Below, one piece after another: positions 8,129 through 30,256 of a stretch of 64,000 nucleotides of DNA; the stretch's first letter is position 1, and each line of letters begins with the position of its first letter. The notes beneath the pieces were generated by a model, which ran no database searches, was not told the origin of the DNA, and worked only from the letters and a program-made list of their open reading frames with translations. Made by a program: the position numbers and the translations under genes. The stretch is taken from positions 831,076-895,075 of the forward strand of contig RPFO01000104.1 of NCBI GenBank assembly GCA_009746045.1, read 5' to 3'. The DNA is from Mesostigma viride. Lineage: Eukaryota; Streptophyta; Mesostigmatophyceae; Mesostigmatales; Mesostigmataceae.

Positions 8129-11100
8129 CCCTTAAATGGTACTCAGTCCGATTTGAAGGAATGAGTTTTTCTCAGTCCTAAAAATCGGACCGAGTTTGTG
8201 GCAGAACTAGCTATAATTCTAGCAAACTTTTGAATATTCTGTTTGGACCAGATTCGAGATCTAGATTTGTACTTTCACGTACACCCCTGGTTTACTACTT
8301 TTGGACACCTGGACAGGGACCTACAGTCAAGGAAAGTAGGGGGGGTACCATGGCCAAACGAGGACGACGTGAATAAAAATTATTCACGTCCGCGGCTATG
8401 GTGGCACAAACCACTGACTGGGGCGAGAGCATGGCTTGACGTATTCGACTGAAACTTTGTAGGCATCATCCCTAGGTCTTTTAAATGCTATATGCGTAGC
8501 CGTGCAACATTTACAAATGCCTAGATATGTCTCGAGGTTATGTGGCGGCGCAGCAAATCGCGTGAGCGGCCAGGCGATGACAGTGCAAGCTGTACCTGTT
8601 GCTCGGCAGAAAATGTTCGGATATTTGCGCTTGGGTGAGTTAGTTACGTCGTTCCTATCACAGTTGACCATCAATGGCGGCCAGGACATGCTTGCGGCTA
8701 CGTTCGTCGGGTGGGCGTGCTAGCTCCTGCAAACAAGGTAATCTGCGGTTTCGACCAGGTTCGTTTTAGCCTTTTATCATGTCTCAGTGACCGCGCATGT
8801 GTCATGTATTGTTTCGATACCAGTCTCGGGGCTGTAATTGAAGCTTTATGACTGTCTTTTTGTTGTTTTATTGCTTCTGTGCATAGGCTTGTGATGGTTG
8901 GGTAGTAATGTTACCTCGGCCAGATTTTGGACGAGTTTTGACTGCTTTTAGCGTATGCTACAACATGAATGTCGGTATAACGACAGATATCGTTTGTAAT
9001 AATGTTCAGTGTGATGATACGATGCTTTCCGTTGCTTAAACAACTCAGGGCGAGTGTTTTTCTGCCCAGTTCTAGGCATGCATGCTGGCCAAGCCCGCCT
9101 TCTTTTTGTGTGTTTGCTGTGTGTTAGAGACATAGAGATGCCTGGGATCTGCTTGCATTGAAGCATCATGTCTATTTGTCAAGAGGCCTCAATTGAGGCC
9201 TTTTGGCTCAATTGAGGCCTTTTTCACCAAGGTCACCTGGGGACGGTTATTTTGGCGGGAAGGACCGGTCCTATGGGTCGTCCGGGCCTAGTGGCGCGAA
9301 TCTGGTATATGTGCTGAGCGTCCTGACCCGCTGGGGTCGACAGGGGTCGACGGTTACTGAAAATTATGTGGTGGAGGAAAGTACCTATTTTGGCCACTTT
9401 CGTGCAACCGGACGACGAATTTTCACGAATGCGCGACCATGGCGGCCTCGAGTAAAATAGACCGTATGGCCACGTTCGTGCATCATTTCGACCAGTAAGG
9501 AGCGCGTTGGGTAGATAAATTCTCCGTGAAGCTAGCCCGATCGCTAAATGGGTCAAAAGTCGATTTCTTAGTTTGTGGGGTCTTTATTTGTGTGCTGAAT
9601 GCCAGGTTAGTGAAATTCAGATGGGGCGTAGATGGCGTTGATAGTGCGCCTGCCAGCAGGCCGGTGCTTCGATATGCTGGGAAGGAGATTAGCGGAACGG
9701 CGGGGGGGGTGTTGGGGCAGCCGTGACTAAAGGGGCACCGGCTAATTTCGAGCCTTCTGGCGTGTATCCGTAGGTAGAGAAGGGGTCTTTTTATGTAGGA
9801 AAAACTGGGTTGCGGACAGCGAGAACGCGCGCGCGCCCGGCTATGGGAGCGCTCGTACGCAAGGAGCGCTGGCCCGGGCGTCGGCAGCCGTTTTCATACG
9901 TCAATGGACGATGCATGGAGCTACAGTCCGGCAGGAGGAGCGGCCTGCGCTGGTCCCGGATAGCTTAAAGAAGTCGAGTTTGACCAGCGTTCCTGTCGCA
10001 GCCACCTCCACTGCTCGCGTTAGTGCGCGCTTCATGATGCCATGTGTTGATGCGTGTGAAAGTTGACTGCATCCAGGTAGGAGAAGGTTTGTATCATCGT
10101 TTGCTTTGTAACGCTGCCAGTTTCTTGTTGTTTTCCGGCACCTGGCCGGTGTCACTTCAAGGCAGGCTATTACGCTGTGCTGCACTCTGCGGCTGGGCCC
10201 CGTTGTGTAAGCGTATGTGCCCTCTGTTGTAAGAAGCATGATAGTTCTTGCTACGGTGCCATTGTCACAGGGCAGCCTTGGAAGGGCCCCCAAATAGGCT
10301 AGATGTCTAGATAACTGGTTATGAGTGTCCATTCATGCTTGTATATCTTGCCATGCTGTTCATGTGCTACCTTAAGAGCATCACCTTGTTGGATAGTATT
10401 ATAACTGCGTCGGTATTGAGGCTTGGTGAGCGCGCTTATGCGCTTGGAAGGTCACAACTATCATTATAATGCATGATCATTGTGCTTGTTGATTATAGAG
10501 GCTGTGGATTCGTTGTAGTTACGTGCAATGCCCATGGCAGGCTAATGCTGCCTGCAGTACTCCGCGACAGCCCCGTCCGAAGTGTGTGTGCATGGTACCT
10601 TTGGATTGAGCATGCCATGTCATGCCATGCTTACCGTGTCGTGGGGAAACCTCGTAAGGTCCGAAAGACACGTTAAAGGCAGAGGGAACTGAGTACTAGC
10701 GCCTTTTCTATGCATCTACCTATGGTCATGTTGTGTTCATGGTGCCGCCGCAGCGACACCCTGTTTTATCAAATCATAATTAAATAGGTATTGGGCATAT
10801 ATGACTGATGTTAAGTGCTGGGAACCCCAAAACAATCATAATAATGCATGGCCTTCACTCATATTTGGAATAAAGTTTGTTGGCTCATTGTAATTACATG
10901 CAACACCTGCTGGAAAAAAAGGCCTCAATTGAGGCCTTTTTCATGACAAATAGACAATCAGCAAGTTGCTTATTTTGTTTCTTTCCTTTTTCCTTGTATT
11001 TTGAAGTTGTTTGTAGCGTATAGGGTACGTTGGTAATAAGCTCCTTGCATGTGCCTTCTACGCGTGCTTTCTGCCCAATGGCACTAGATTTACAGTATTA

Positions 11101-11628
11101 TATAGCATGAGCTGCTGTTTTATATGCTGGAAATGTGTTGGAGGATGCATGTGTGGCCAGCTAGATGATGTTTTATGCCACATTGGGATAGGAAACCACA
11201 ACGGTAGTGCTAGCCAACCACCCTAAAATAACTTAGTCCTATTTTTAGGACTGAGCTATTTTGGGATTTTTGCTAGCTAGCTTGTGCAGTTCTGTAGCAT
11301 GTCATGTTGTGAATGCATTGATGGCATGCCTGTGATATAAACTAACTGCCTTTGAAATTCCAGGGCCTATATATTTGTATAAGTGGTCCATATTGCATGA
11401 TGTATGTCTCAAACCCCATTTTTCCGTACCCCCCTGGGTTTGGTGCTATTTATAGCACCCTAAAGTCAAAGATATGGGACCAGTGGCATGTCCCCAAAGA
11501 AATTCAACATAAATGCATGCTTGGTACCAAGGGGTAGCCAGAAATTGTTTTTAGGCCATGGAGAAACATATGTGCAAAGATGTGCAACTCAGTCCGATTT
11601 TTAGGACTGAGTTGCTACCATTTAGGGG
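8129..11628. mobile_element. 3.5-kb TTAA-flanked DNA transposon
   Basis: It is flanked by TTAA at 8125-8128 and 11629-11632. Ends are CCCTTAAATGGTACTCAGTCC (left, first 20 diagnostic) and, reversed, CCCCTAAATGGTAGC. Both ends carry a subterminal palindromic block around CTCAGTCC and GGACTGAG. The uninterrupted target is preserved in the inverted copy at 12470-12473 (AAGCTTAAGC). Internal frames are short and none resembles a transposase, so it is probably non-autonomous or decayed. Confidence 0.75.
9170..10955. repeat. inverted repeat with 18-bp perfect palindromes inside the TTAA element
   Basis: GTCTATTTGTCA at 9170 is followed by the palindrome AGGCCTCAATTGAGGCCT (9184-9201) and a second partial copy (9205-9220). 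At 10920-10937 the same palindrome recurs, followed by TGACAAATAGAC (10944-10955), the reverse complement of the left edge. This marks a nested unit of about 1.8 kb with palindromic ends. No coding region inside is recognised, and no target duplication is evident. Confidence 0.55.
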
Positions 11629-11808
11629 TTAAGCTTTACCAGGCATGGATGGCGTTACCTTGGCCTAGGCGGTGGCCGCAAAATGGCGCATTTCGGCACA
11701 CCAAAGTTGTGCAGCATGGTCGCTGGATTCGGCGATTTCTGGCCACCCTTGCACGTTTACGACTACTATGTATCATAAAAAGTACAAAGAAACCAATATA
11801 TCCTTTAA

Positions 11809-12293
11809 CCCCTAAATGGTCTTGCGGCCGATTTTCTGCCAAAAATCTAGTTCCAGCCGATGCATCGGCCCCTTCTCGGGCGACCAAATGCCGCGAAAAC
11901 TATTGAGAATTAGGAAAAGTTTAGCTGAGAAGATCGAAAGTTTATAAAATACTCTAAAGCATGGTATATGGGTTTGCATACTTCTGACAAAGTTATAGAG
12001 GTGTTCTGGCCGGTCAAAGTACAAGGGGTCAGGGTACTTTTTCACGTACAACGTGCATTCCGGAAAACGACGACCTGGCCATGGCGGCTTGCGCCCACGC
12101 ATGGCATTTACGTTTTCGTTCGAATTTTCTGACCAAACTTAGGATATTGATTTTAAACGTCCTAAAGATCATACAGGCCAATTTCTGGTTCGCGGGAATG
12201 CCATTTGATAGGTGTCGGCAGCGTTCTTGCTGGAAAAAACTGCGATCAGGCCGGACGATAGAAACGTTGACAGCAATACCTTTCCGGCGTATT
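11809..12293 (+). mobile_element. TTAA-flanked transposon segment Y
   Basis: It starts after TTAA (11805-11808) with CCCCTAAATGGTCTTG and has a subterminal palindrome GCCGATGCATCGGC. It ends before TTAA at 12294-12297. It is inverted at 13511-15161 as Y'. Y differs from X except at the terminal CCCCTAAATGGTCT. Confidence 0.7.
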
Positions 12294-12297
12294 TTAA

Positions 12298-13506
12298 AGG
12301 ATATATCGGTTTCTTTATACTTTTTATGATACATAGTAGTCGTAAACGTGCAAGGGTGGCCAGAAATCGCCGAATCCAGCGACCATGCTGCACAACTTTG
12401 GTGTGCCGAAATGCGCCATTTTGCGGCCACCGCCTGGGCCAAGGTAACGCCATCCATGCCTGGTAAAGCTTAAGCATCGTTTTCCTATCGATGTTTGACG
12501 TTTATATATACGTTCTAGCTTGTGTAGCACATTCTTTTTGCATTATTCATGCTCCATGCATTATTTCTTGACCCTGGCCTGGCCCCTTTCTAAAACACCC
12601 TTCTTAGATGCTTCCCTCAGTCAGTTGACCTGCCACAGGGTGATGGTGATAAGTTTTAGAGGCTGTATGGGTTTGAATACCTCCATATATGTTTGTTATA
12701 CATTTCCCATACACATATTGCATGAGTGTGAGGCAGTTGGCTGGTCGCTGTGGCATCATCAAGCACGTAACTGGTGAGTAAAAGCTTCCCATTGACAGCA
12801 TGTGCCACCAGGTGTGCTGGCCATCACCTGGCAAGCAATAGCAGCTTAGGCCTAGTTTATCCTTGCTAGGGCAGGCTGAAATAGGCTCAACATCACTAGT
12901 TTGTTGGTGGCTGCCTCCTAGAATGCATGCCTTGCGTAGGGTATCCGTACCACGTTACCTACGTGCATGGACAAGGTAGCACCTGCACATAGGTGCCATG
13001 TAAGGGCAGTGTGATGATGCAGTTATGTTTCCCCATCATTGTGGAAGGGAAATGTATTGTTTGGCATGGTTGGTGGCTATATTAGTAGGTAGTATGCCCA
13101 CCCCTACCCCCTTGGTTGCTTTTTACCAACGGTACCCCTATGGGCTGTACTGGGTGTAACTGCTGGTATACCCACCCAAATGATGACCCCAATGGCTCAA
13201 ACTGTTCAGCAACTAATTGTTTATCATCCCTGAAGTGGTAGGTGCCTAGGTCTTATAACATAATTCAAAATGCACATTCTACCAAAAATGAAAACGCGCG
13301 TCTTGACCCCCCTGACTTTGATGGCAGTTATACATGGCCTACCCTGCATATATGTGAGGTTGTGATATACCAACCCGAAGGGCAACTCATGGACATGCTT
13401 GGCCCCCAAGGACAGCCATTGGATATGGGTAGGTTGGATTGCATCTGGTTTGCAAAATTGTGAAGATCCAGCCGATTTATCGGCAGGATCTCAGACCATT
13501 TAGGGG
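12298..13506 (-). mobile_element. inverted copy X' of the TTAA segment
   Basis: A 1209-bp near-exact inverted copy of X, without the two insertions. It is bounded by TTAA at 12294-12297 and 13507-13510 and ends AGACCATTTAGGGG. It provides the empty-site reference for the insertions at 7093 and 8129. Confidence 0.8.
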
Positions 13507-13994
13507 TTAAAATACGCCGGAAAGGTATTGCTGTCAACGTTTCTATCGTCCGGCTTGATCGCAGTTTTTTCCAGCAAGAACGCTGCCGACACCTATCAAA
13601 TGGCATTCCCGCGCACCTAAAATTGGCCTGTATGATCTTTAGGACGTTTAAAATCAATATCCTAAGTTTGGCCAGAAAATTCGAACGAAAACGTAAATGC
13701 CATGCGTGGGCGCAAGCCGCCATGGCCAGGTCGTCGTTTTCCGGAATGCACGTTGTACGTGAAAAAGTACCCTGACCCCTTGTACTTTGACCGGCCAGAA
13801 CACCTCTATAACTTTGTCAAAAGTATGCATTTGAACCCTAGTACCATGCTGTGAAGAAAATTATAAACTTTCGATCTTCTCAGCTAAACTTTTCCTAATT
13901 CTCAATAGATTTCGCGGCATCTGGTCCCCCGAGAAGGGGCCGATGCATCGGCTGGAACTAGATTTTTGGCGGAAAATCGGCAGCAAGACCATTT

Positions 13995-15138
13995 CCGGTG
14001 AAATGGGTGTTAGTTTATTTCCATATAACAGTTAAGGTGACCCAGGTATGCCAAAAATAGCCTGAAATGCCTAGTTGTGCCTAAATTGGGGTGCCCGCAT
14101 TAATAAGGCGCGCCCTGCGACCAAGGTAGCCATTGTACTGTAGATATATCGTCATCCGGCATAAGTGTAAAGACCTGGTTCATGCCCATGAGTGCATGGA
14201 AGACTTCCAGTGGGCTGGGGGTGTCATTGTTAGGGCAGGAGGGGTGACATCTCCAGGCAAAATTTCCTGGATACTAGGGGCCCGTCCCAGGGCCTGACTG
14301 CTGCGGCCGGTAAGCGCCGGCCCCTGAATTGACATAGGGGCTGGCGAGTAAAACGAGGGTCGGCGGCGGTGGCCCCGTATTACTGGCCCCCAATAGCGCA
14401 GCGCTACGTGGCCGAGCTGCGGCACCACGTGGCAAGATGCGGCACCACGTGGCAAGATGAGGCGCCACGTGGCTTGATGAGGCGCCACGTGGCTTGATGC
14501 CGGCATGCCTCTCCGGCGACAGGCAATTTTCCAGGTAAATAGGTGTACGTTTATTCCGGCGACAGGCAATTACTGGGCAAGACGTATCACAGTACCCTAG
14601 TACCATCCGATCTACTTACGTCGCTAAACTATCTCTGTTGGATATGACCGGCGTGGGATTCCAACTAGACTGAACTGAACTGAACTGAACTGGGCAAGAC
14701 ATCTGCAGACTGCATGACAGTATAGCGCGGCGCGGCGTGAGGACGGATGCCGACACAGTTTTCTGTGTAGGCATCCGTAGGCCTGTACATAGCTGGCATC
14801 CGGGGCATGGCAAGATGGGACGCCTTGTGGCATGATGCGGCATGCCGCGCCTGCTGTACAATATGGGGGCCCGAAATCTAGCTAGGGCTGGCGGCTGCAT
14901 AAAAATTCGGCCCCTGGAATCTCCCCTATAGGGGCCGAAAAGATGGGGGCTAGCTAGAATTGGTGCCGGTAGCTGCACGGGCCCCTAGTATGGAAATAGG
15001 GGCCAGACATTCTGGACCGGCGGCTGCAGGATCCGGCCCCTATTTAGCTTGGCTCAATGTCACCCCTCCTGTTAGGGCCCGGGTCCCATACTTTGTGTTG
15101 TTCCGTCGCCAGGAGCCAGTAACGACGCATAGCCAGGT
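13995..15138. mobile_element. 1144-bp insertion flanked by 18-bp duplication
   Basis: TCGGCAGCAAGACCATTT occurs at 13977-13994 and 15139-15156. Joining across one copy restores the expected terminus of Y'. A duplication this long suggests target-primed retrotransposition, but no LINE protein is recognised. Inside are four 20-bp repeats with CACGTG cores (14424-14503), a (TGAAC)4-5 run near 14672-14692, and several blocks containing GGGGCC/GGCCCC. Confidence 0.7.
14424..14503 (+). repeat. 20-bp tandem repeat x4 with CACGTG core
   Basis: Units read GGCACCACGTGGCAAGATGC, the same ending in A, then two copies of GGCGCCACGTGGCTTGATGA (the last ending C). Every unit has a CACGTG palindrome, the core of the G-box/E-box. 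Whether it binds anything is unknown. Confidence 0.8.
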
Positions 15139-15397
15139 TCGGCAGCAAGACCATTTAGGGGTTAAGGTTGCGTTACCGCGTTAAGTTGCGACGCCGGTAA
15201 GTTGGGCGCCGTATACCTCACCGCCCACCTTTCAGTAAATATCTGGCCGGAAAAATGGACTTCGGGCGACTTGATGCTGCAGCTGGATCTGGCTTGACGA
15301 GAGCTGTCGATTGCCGTATAGAACTATAGAAGTCCGTCCGGTCAGAGGAGGAGGGGGTGGGCTGCTCGCCTAATGCTACCGTTCAGCAGTTAGGTAG

Positions 15398-15462
15398 TTG
15401 CGTTACCGCTTTAAGTTGCGACGCCAAGTTTTAGGCGGCTATCGCAACTTAACGCGGTAACG
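15398..15462. repeat. hairpin with about 22-bp arms, related to 15166-15190 and 6708-6740
   Basis: TTGCGTTACCGCTTTAAGTT pairs with AACTTAACGCGGTAACG after a short loop. A third copy lies at 15167-15190 and a diverged inverted copy is just left of segment X (6708-6740). The TTAA composite therefore appears to sit within an older repeat of this family. Confidence 0.55.
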
Positions 15463-15541
15463 ACTGTAGCTACAGGTACTGTATAACTAACAGGTACAGT
15501 AGCACATTCACGGTTCATTCATGATTCAGCGTTGTTACATA

Positions 15542-16050
15542 CCGTAGTGGCTCTTATATCAGCACGCCTAATTATGTACGAATCGACCCCGTACAGGCCG
15601 AAAAAAAAACTCCTTCCGGCCTCGTACATCCCAAGATATCACCCTCAGATGCTACGATATACGTATGAGGGGCTTCCATATGTTGCCCCTAGGGTACTGC
15701 CTCCCAACTATACCTACGATATACCCTTACGATATACCTACGTACATTAAGAAAAAATCCCAAAACCCTCGTACGCGTAACAAAAATCGCTAAAAGCCCT
15801 CGTACGATAATTAAGCGTACACATATAAGATGCTGTTTCCGGCCCCACCGTCTAGGTCATCTAGTCGCTCCACACGTAAGCCAGCCATAATTTCAATGCA
15901 CAAGGATACACATTTCCATCACCATTCATCTTCATCATCCTGAACGACTCGAAAACGCGGAAAAGATAACGGCAGGCTCGAGCTACCATGGTCCGGATTC
16001 TCCCGATTTCTGGCCTGCGCTGGTTGTCTCTTTGATAAGAGCCACTACGG
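15542..16050. mobile_element. mariner-like MITE, 509 bp
   Basis: It has 16-bp perfect terminal inverted repeats CCGTAGTGGCTCTTAT, flanked by TA at 15540-15541 and 16051-16052. The interior has repeated TACGATATAC motifs and no coding region. TIR plus TA target fits Tc1/mariner-type non-autonomous elements. Confidence 0.65.
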
Positions 16051-16077
16051 TAGTCAAGGGCTCCCTGTTCCCAACAA

Positions 16078-16503
16078 CAGTACACCCCCCCCCCCCCCAC
16101 GTTTAAGATTCTCAGGTTTAAGATCATGAGCCCCCGGCCTGGATTTTGAAATTTCAGGTTTAAGATCGCAGGGCTGGTTTTGGGCAAAAAGATCTTAAAG
16201 TTGGTACAAAAAGCTGCCAAGTTCCGGCCAGTGCCCAGTGTACAGACCACGAGCAACGGCATTGATAATTTTTTATTATTTATTGGCGGTGTTGCCCTGG
16301 TGTTGCTATTAATTTCAAAAACTCATGCAAGACTCATGCATCAATTGGCGGGCTCCGGCGGGGCGCGCCGCGCCGCGCCGCCTCAGGTTTAAGATCTTCT
16401 CAGGTTTAAGATCGTCAACCCTGGATTTGATTTTAGGTTTAAGATCGCAGCCCTGGGTTGGCCGGACCCCAATCTTAAACGTGTGTGGGGGGGGAGTGTA
16501 CTG
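16078..16503. mobile_element. 426-bp terminal-inverted-repeat element with reiterated TTTAAGATC motifs
   Basis: The left end is CAGTACAC, a C run, then ACGTTTAAGATT; the right end is its reverse complement with a shorter C run. Motif GGTTTAAGATC recurs near 16114, 16157, 16384, 16401 and 16433, with related or inverted forms at 16102, 16190 and 16471. Clustered subterminal motifs of this kind serve as transposase-binding sites in several DNA transposon families. No transposase and no clear target duplication are visible. Confidence 0.55.
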
Positions 16504-16916
16504 AGTTTGAGGCCTTGCCGCCTTGGCGTGGGAATAACACATCGTAAACCAAGCGTAAACCGACTGCTTTTCCCAGGCTTTCCCTTCTGGCTAGTGGCTA
16601 CTGCCTGCCCTGTAATGCCCACGGGCCACGATCCTACCGCAGTCGAAATTTTCGAGTGCATGCATCGACCTGCATGTAATTCTTAGCATTTCTGTCTGGA
16701 ATAGCCGAATAGGTATACCAGGGTTGTTTTGTCACTTGTGTATGTGCGTAATCCCCCTTCTTTTATTTGCGCACACGTTAGCTTGGTCTTGCATCAAACT
16801 TGAAGCAGTTTCTTGCGGCATCACCAAACGCCATGCGCAGTACTGGCGTAATTTAGGTCCTATTCAGCTAGGCGGCTAGCCTTTGATAATAGATTTCGTG
16901 CGGCGGTTTACCTGTT
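16504..16916 (+). promoter_or_regulatory. upstream region of SF3A3
   Basis: About 410 bp separates the inverted-repeat element from the SF3A3 start codon. It must hold the promoter and 5' UTR, but no TATA box or initiator can be singled out. No ORF here is supported. Confidence 0.3.
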
Positions 16917-28255
<11,339 letters not shown>

Positions 28256-29212
28256 GCGTGCGGCCACCTGCGGGAGGAAGGGCTGGTCGTATGAACACCA
28301 GCAGGGATAAGGGACTCTTGAGTGTGGTGCCAGCACATGCGCCCCATGGGGTGGATGGGCAGGCGGGGTGGATCCAGCAGCTGTCTGTGCTGGAGGTGCT
28401 CGCATGGCCGCCTTTTTCTCGGATGTGCCGGGCCATATTGTCTGGGATCAGCATGCAGCTGTTTGCGAAGGACTTGCTGTCAAAGGCTGCAAACAAATGG
28501 CAACTCCAGGGGAAAAAAGATACAACTATTCCTGGACCCATGGCGGTCCAGCGTTGTGACAGACCGGTCGCAATTTGTCCCCATAGGAATTCATGCCAAT
28601 CATTTGTTTGTAAACCTTACCTGCGAAGGAGATAAACGTATTGTTGACCAGAAATTTCATCCATTGCTTGAGGCGACTAGCGGTGACGAGCTTGTTTCTA
28701 GCTGTCGGCTTAACCTTGCGCACTTCCTCAGCGGTGAGCCATGTTGCCACGGCTTTCTTCTGAGCATGAACGAGCATGGCAAGGCTAGACTGCAGCGGGT
28801 TGCATCGTCAGGCGATCATGAAGTTATGAAGTGAGACAACTATGCCTGGACGCATGGCGATTCAACGCCGTGGAAGGACTAGGGTAGTTGTCTGAGAGGA
28901 AAGACGCGAAGGCCGCGGGAGCCGCGTGGCTATCTCCAGGAAGACCTGCATGGAGGGAGACAGAGGGTAACAAGAAAGGTTGATAGGAAAACACACACAT
29001 ATACACACACACCAACAACAAGAACAACAAAAACAACCAAAACTAAGAAGGAAAAGAGGGAACGCGTACGCACACACACGAACGGGCTAAAAGAAAAAGT
29101 AAGGAGTATACTTACAAATGGACAAGGAAGAAAGAAAGAAAGAAAAAAGAAAAGAAAATGTAAATAGTAATAATAAGCACAATAATAAATAAAGACCAAG
29201 TAAAGAGTAAAA
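28256..29212. other. SF3A3 3' UTR and following intergenic DNA
   Basis: A TGTAA at 28609-28613, about 355 bases after the stop, could be the polyadenylation signal if the organism is a green alga (inference). Two related blocks (CTATTCCTGGACCCATGGCG near 28527, CTATGCCTGGACGCATGGCG near 28839) suggest a degraded duplicate. TATGAAGTGAGACAACT at 28824 recurs in inverted form near 37425. From about 28980 to 29210 the sequence is A-rich low complexity. No gene is seen. Confidence 0.4.
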
Positions 29213-29573
29213 AGGGCCTTTCCGCATTTGCTTCCGTCCAGGCGCGAATTGGGAGGACTCGGATTGGTCCGGGCCGGAAAAATAGGTTCGAGGTTTGATT
29301 GGCGCGGCGAAATAGCGGTGAATTGATCGGGACCTCCTTTCCACAACGATCCGATCCGTACCATCCTGGTGCTTTCCCCGCCGGTTTTTACAACTCGACC
29401 TACCTTGCTTGACCCTAATTCTGATCGGAACTGGCCGGAACTGCTTTTTTGCAGTTCCGGTCGAAATTAGAGGTCGCGACCTAATTGGACGGTCAAGTGT
29501 GGAAACCTCTAGTTCCGGAACCGGCCGAATTTGGACCCTCGCTGCCCGGAACTGACGAATGTGGAAAGGGCCT
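29213..29573. mobile_element. MITE, about 360 bp
   Basis: Imperfect terminal inverted repeats: AGGGCCTTTCCGCATTTG at the left and, reversed, AGGCCCTTTCCACATTCG at the right. The interior has a perfect 10-bp hairpin CCGGAACTGC/GCAGTTCCGG near 29433-29462. No coding. Superfamily is unclear because the flanks are A-rich and the target duplication cannot be read. Confidence 0.5.
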
Positions 29574-29747
29574 AATAATAACAAAAACAAAAATGGAATA
29601 AAGAAAGAGGTCATAGCTGGGATATGGTGAGGCACAGGCGATGTTGGAGTATGGGTCAGAAGTTCGATGTTTCAGAGCCATAAAACTAAATTAAATTACT
29701 TATAACATGACTCCGTTGGGAGATCATGTAGCACATATTCCTTGCTG

Positions 29748-30182
29748 CGACCAGCCCAGCCTGGCCGGCACCTCCTGACGTGGGCTGGGCCCAGTGATGT
29801 TAGACGCCGCAAGGCCCGCACCTTCAAAGAACAGCTAGTAGAGGACATGGGGAGCCTAGGCCTCTCCGTGATTTGGAAGAAGATGATGGACAAGGCCAAG
29901 TGGGCCCAGGTCATAGAGGACAACGAGCCCCCCCCAGTGGGGAAGCGCCCGCGTGTGCAATCTCGTGGGAGGCACGCCAGATAGCCCCCTAGGGCAGCGT
30001 GCGGCTGCCTAGATAGATGTTGTAGTTAAAATGTTGTTAGATAGATGTAGTATGTAGCCGATGTAGATAGACTAGACCGGTAGGACTGTTTGCACCCATC
30101 CATCCATCCATCCATCCATCCATCGGGGTTAATGCTCCGTGACTCCCCAACGGGAGCACGAGTCTAATTAATTAATTAATTA
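29748..30182 (+). mobile_element. family B LINE 3' fragment nested in the family A LINE
   Basis: It is flanked by a perfect 11-bp duplication ATTCCTTGCTG (29737-29747 and 30183-30193). It encodes the family B ORF2 C-terminus (RRRKARTFKEQLVEDMGSLG ... KWAQVIEDNE, stop near 29984). A 3' UTR with (CATC)n at about 30097-30124, the hairpin CTCCC-CAAC-GGGAG and a TTAA tail follow. Confidence 0.9.
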
Positions 30183-30256
30183 ATTCCTTGCTGGATGGGT
30201 GGAGATGGGCGAAGCGGCGTAATCGAACTAAGCTAACTCTAAGCTATCTAGCTAGT

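Larger units (their letters stand above)
6751..11804 (+). mobile_element. TTAA-flanked transposon segment X (piggyBac-like end), with two insertions
   Basis: It starts right after TTAA (6747-6750) with CCCCTAAATGGTCTGAG and a subterminal hairpin (GATCCTGCCGAT...ATCGGCTGGATC). It ends before TTAA at 11805-11808. After removing the 345-bp insertion (7093-7437) and the 3.5-kb TTAA element (8129-11628) it is about 1200 bp, and it is repeated in inverted orientation at 12298-13506. The TTAA target and CCCY terminus resemble piggyBac-type elements. No transposase is recognised. Confidence 0.7.
13511..15161 (-). mobile_element. inverted copy Y' of the TTAA segment, with a 1.14-kb insertion
   Basis: It begins AATACGCCGGAAAGG, the exact reverse complement of the end of Y, and finishes GACCATTTAGGGG before TTAA (15162-15165). 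It is interrupted at 13995-15138 by an insertion with an 18-bp duplication. Without that, it is about 489 bp against 485 bp for Y. Confidence 0.75.

Noticed and set aside
7773-12834. Identical 76-codon frames at 7773-8003 (plus) and 12604-12834 (minus)
   Set aside because: They match because X and X' are inverted copies of one transposon segment. No domain is recognised and the flanks are transposon ends, so they are not a duplicated gene.
29087-29635. Phe/Leu-rich minus-strand frames suggesting membrane proteins
   Set aside because: The plus strand here is A/G-rich low complexity, which reads as Phe/Leu/Ser on the other strand. The frame also runs through a MITE.
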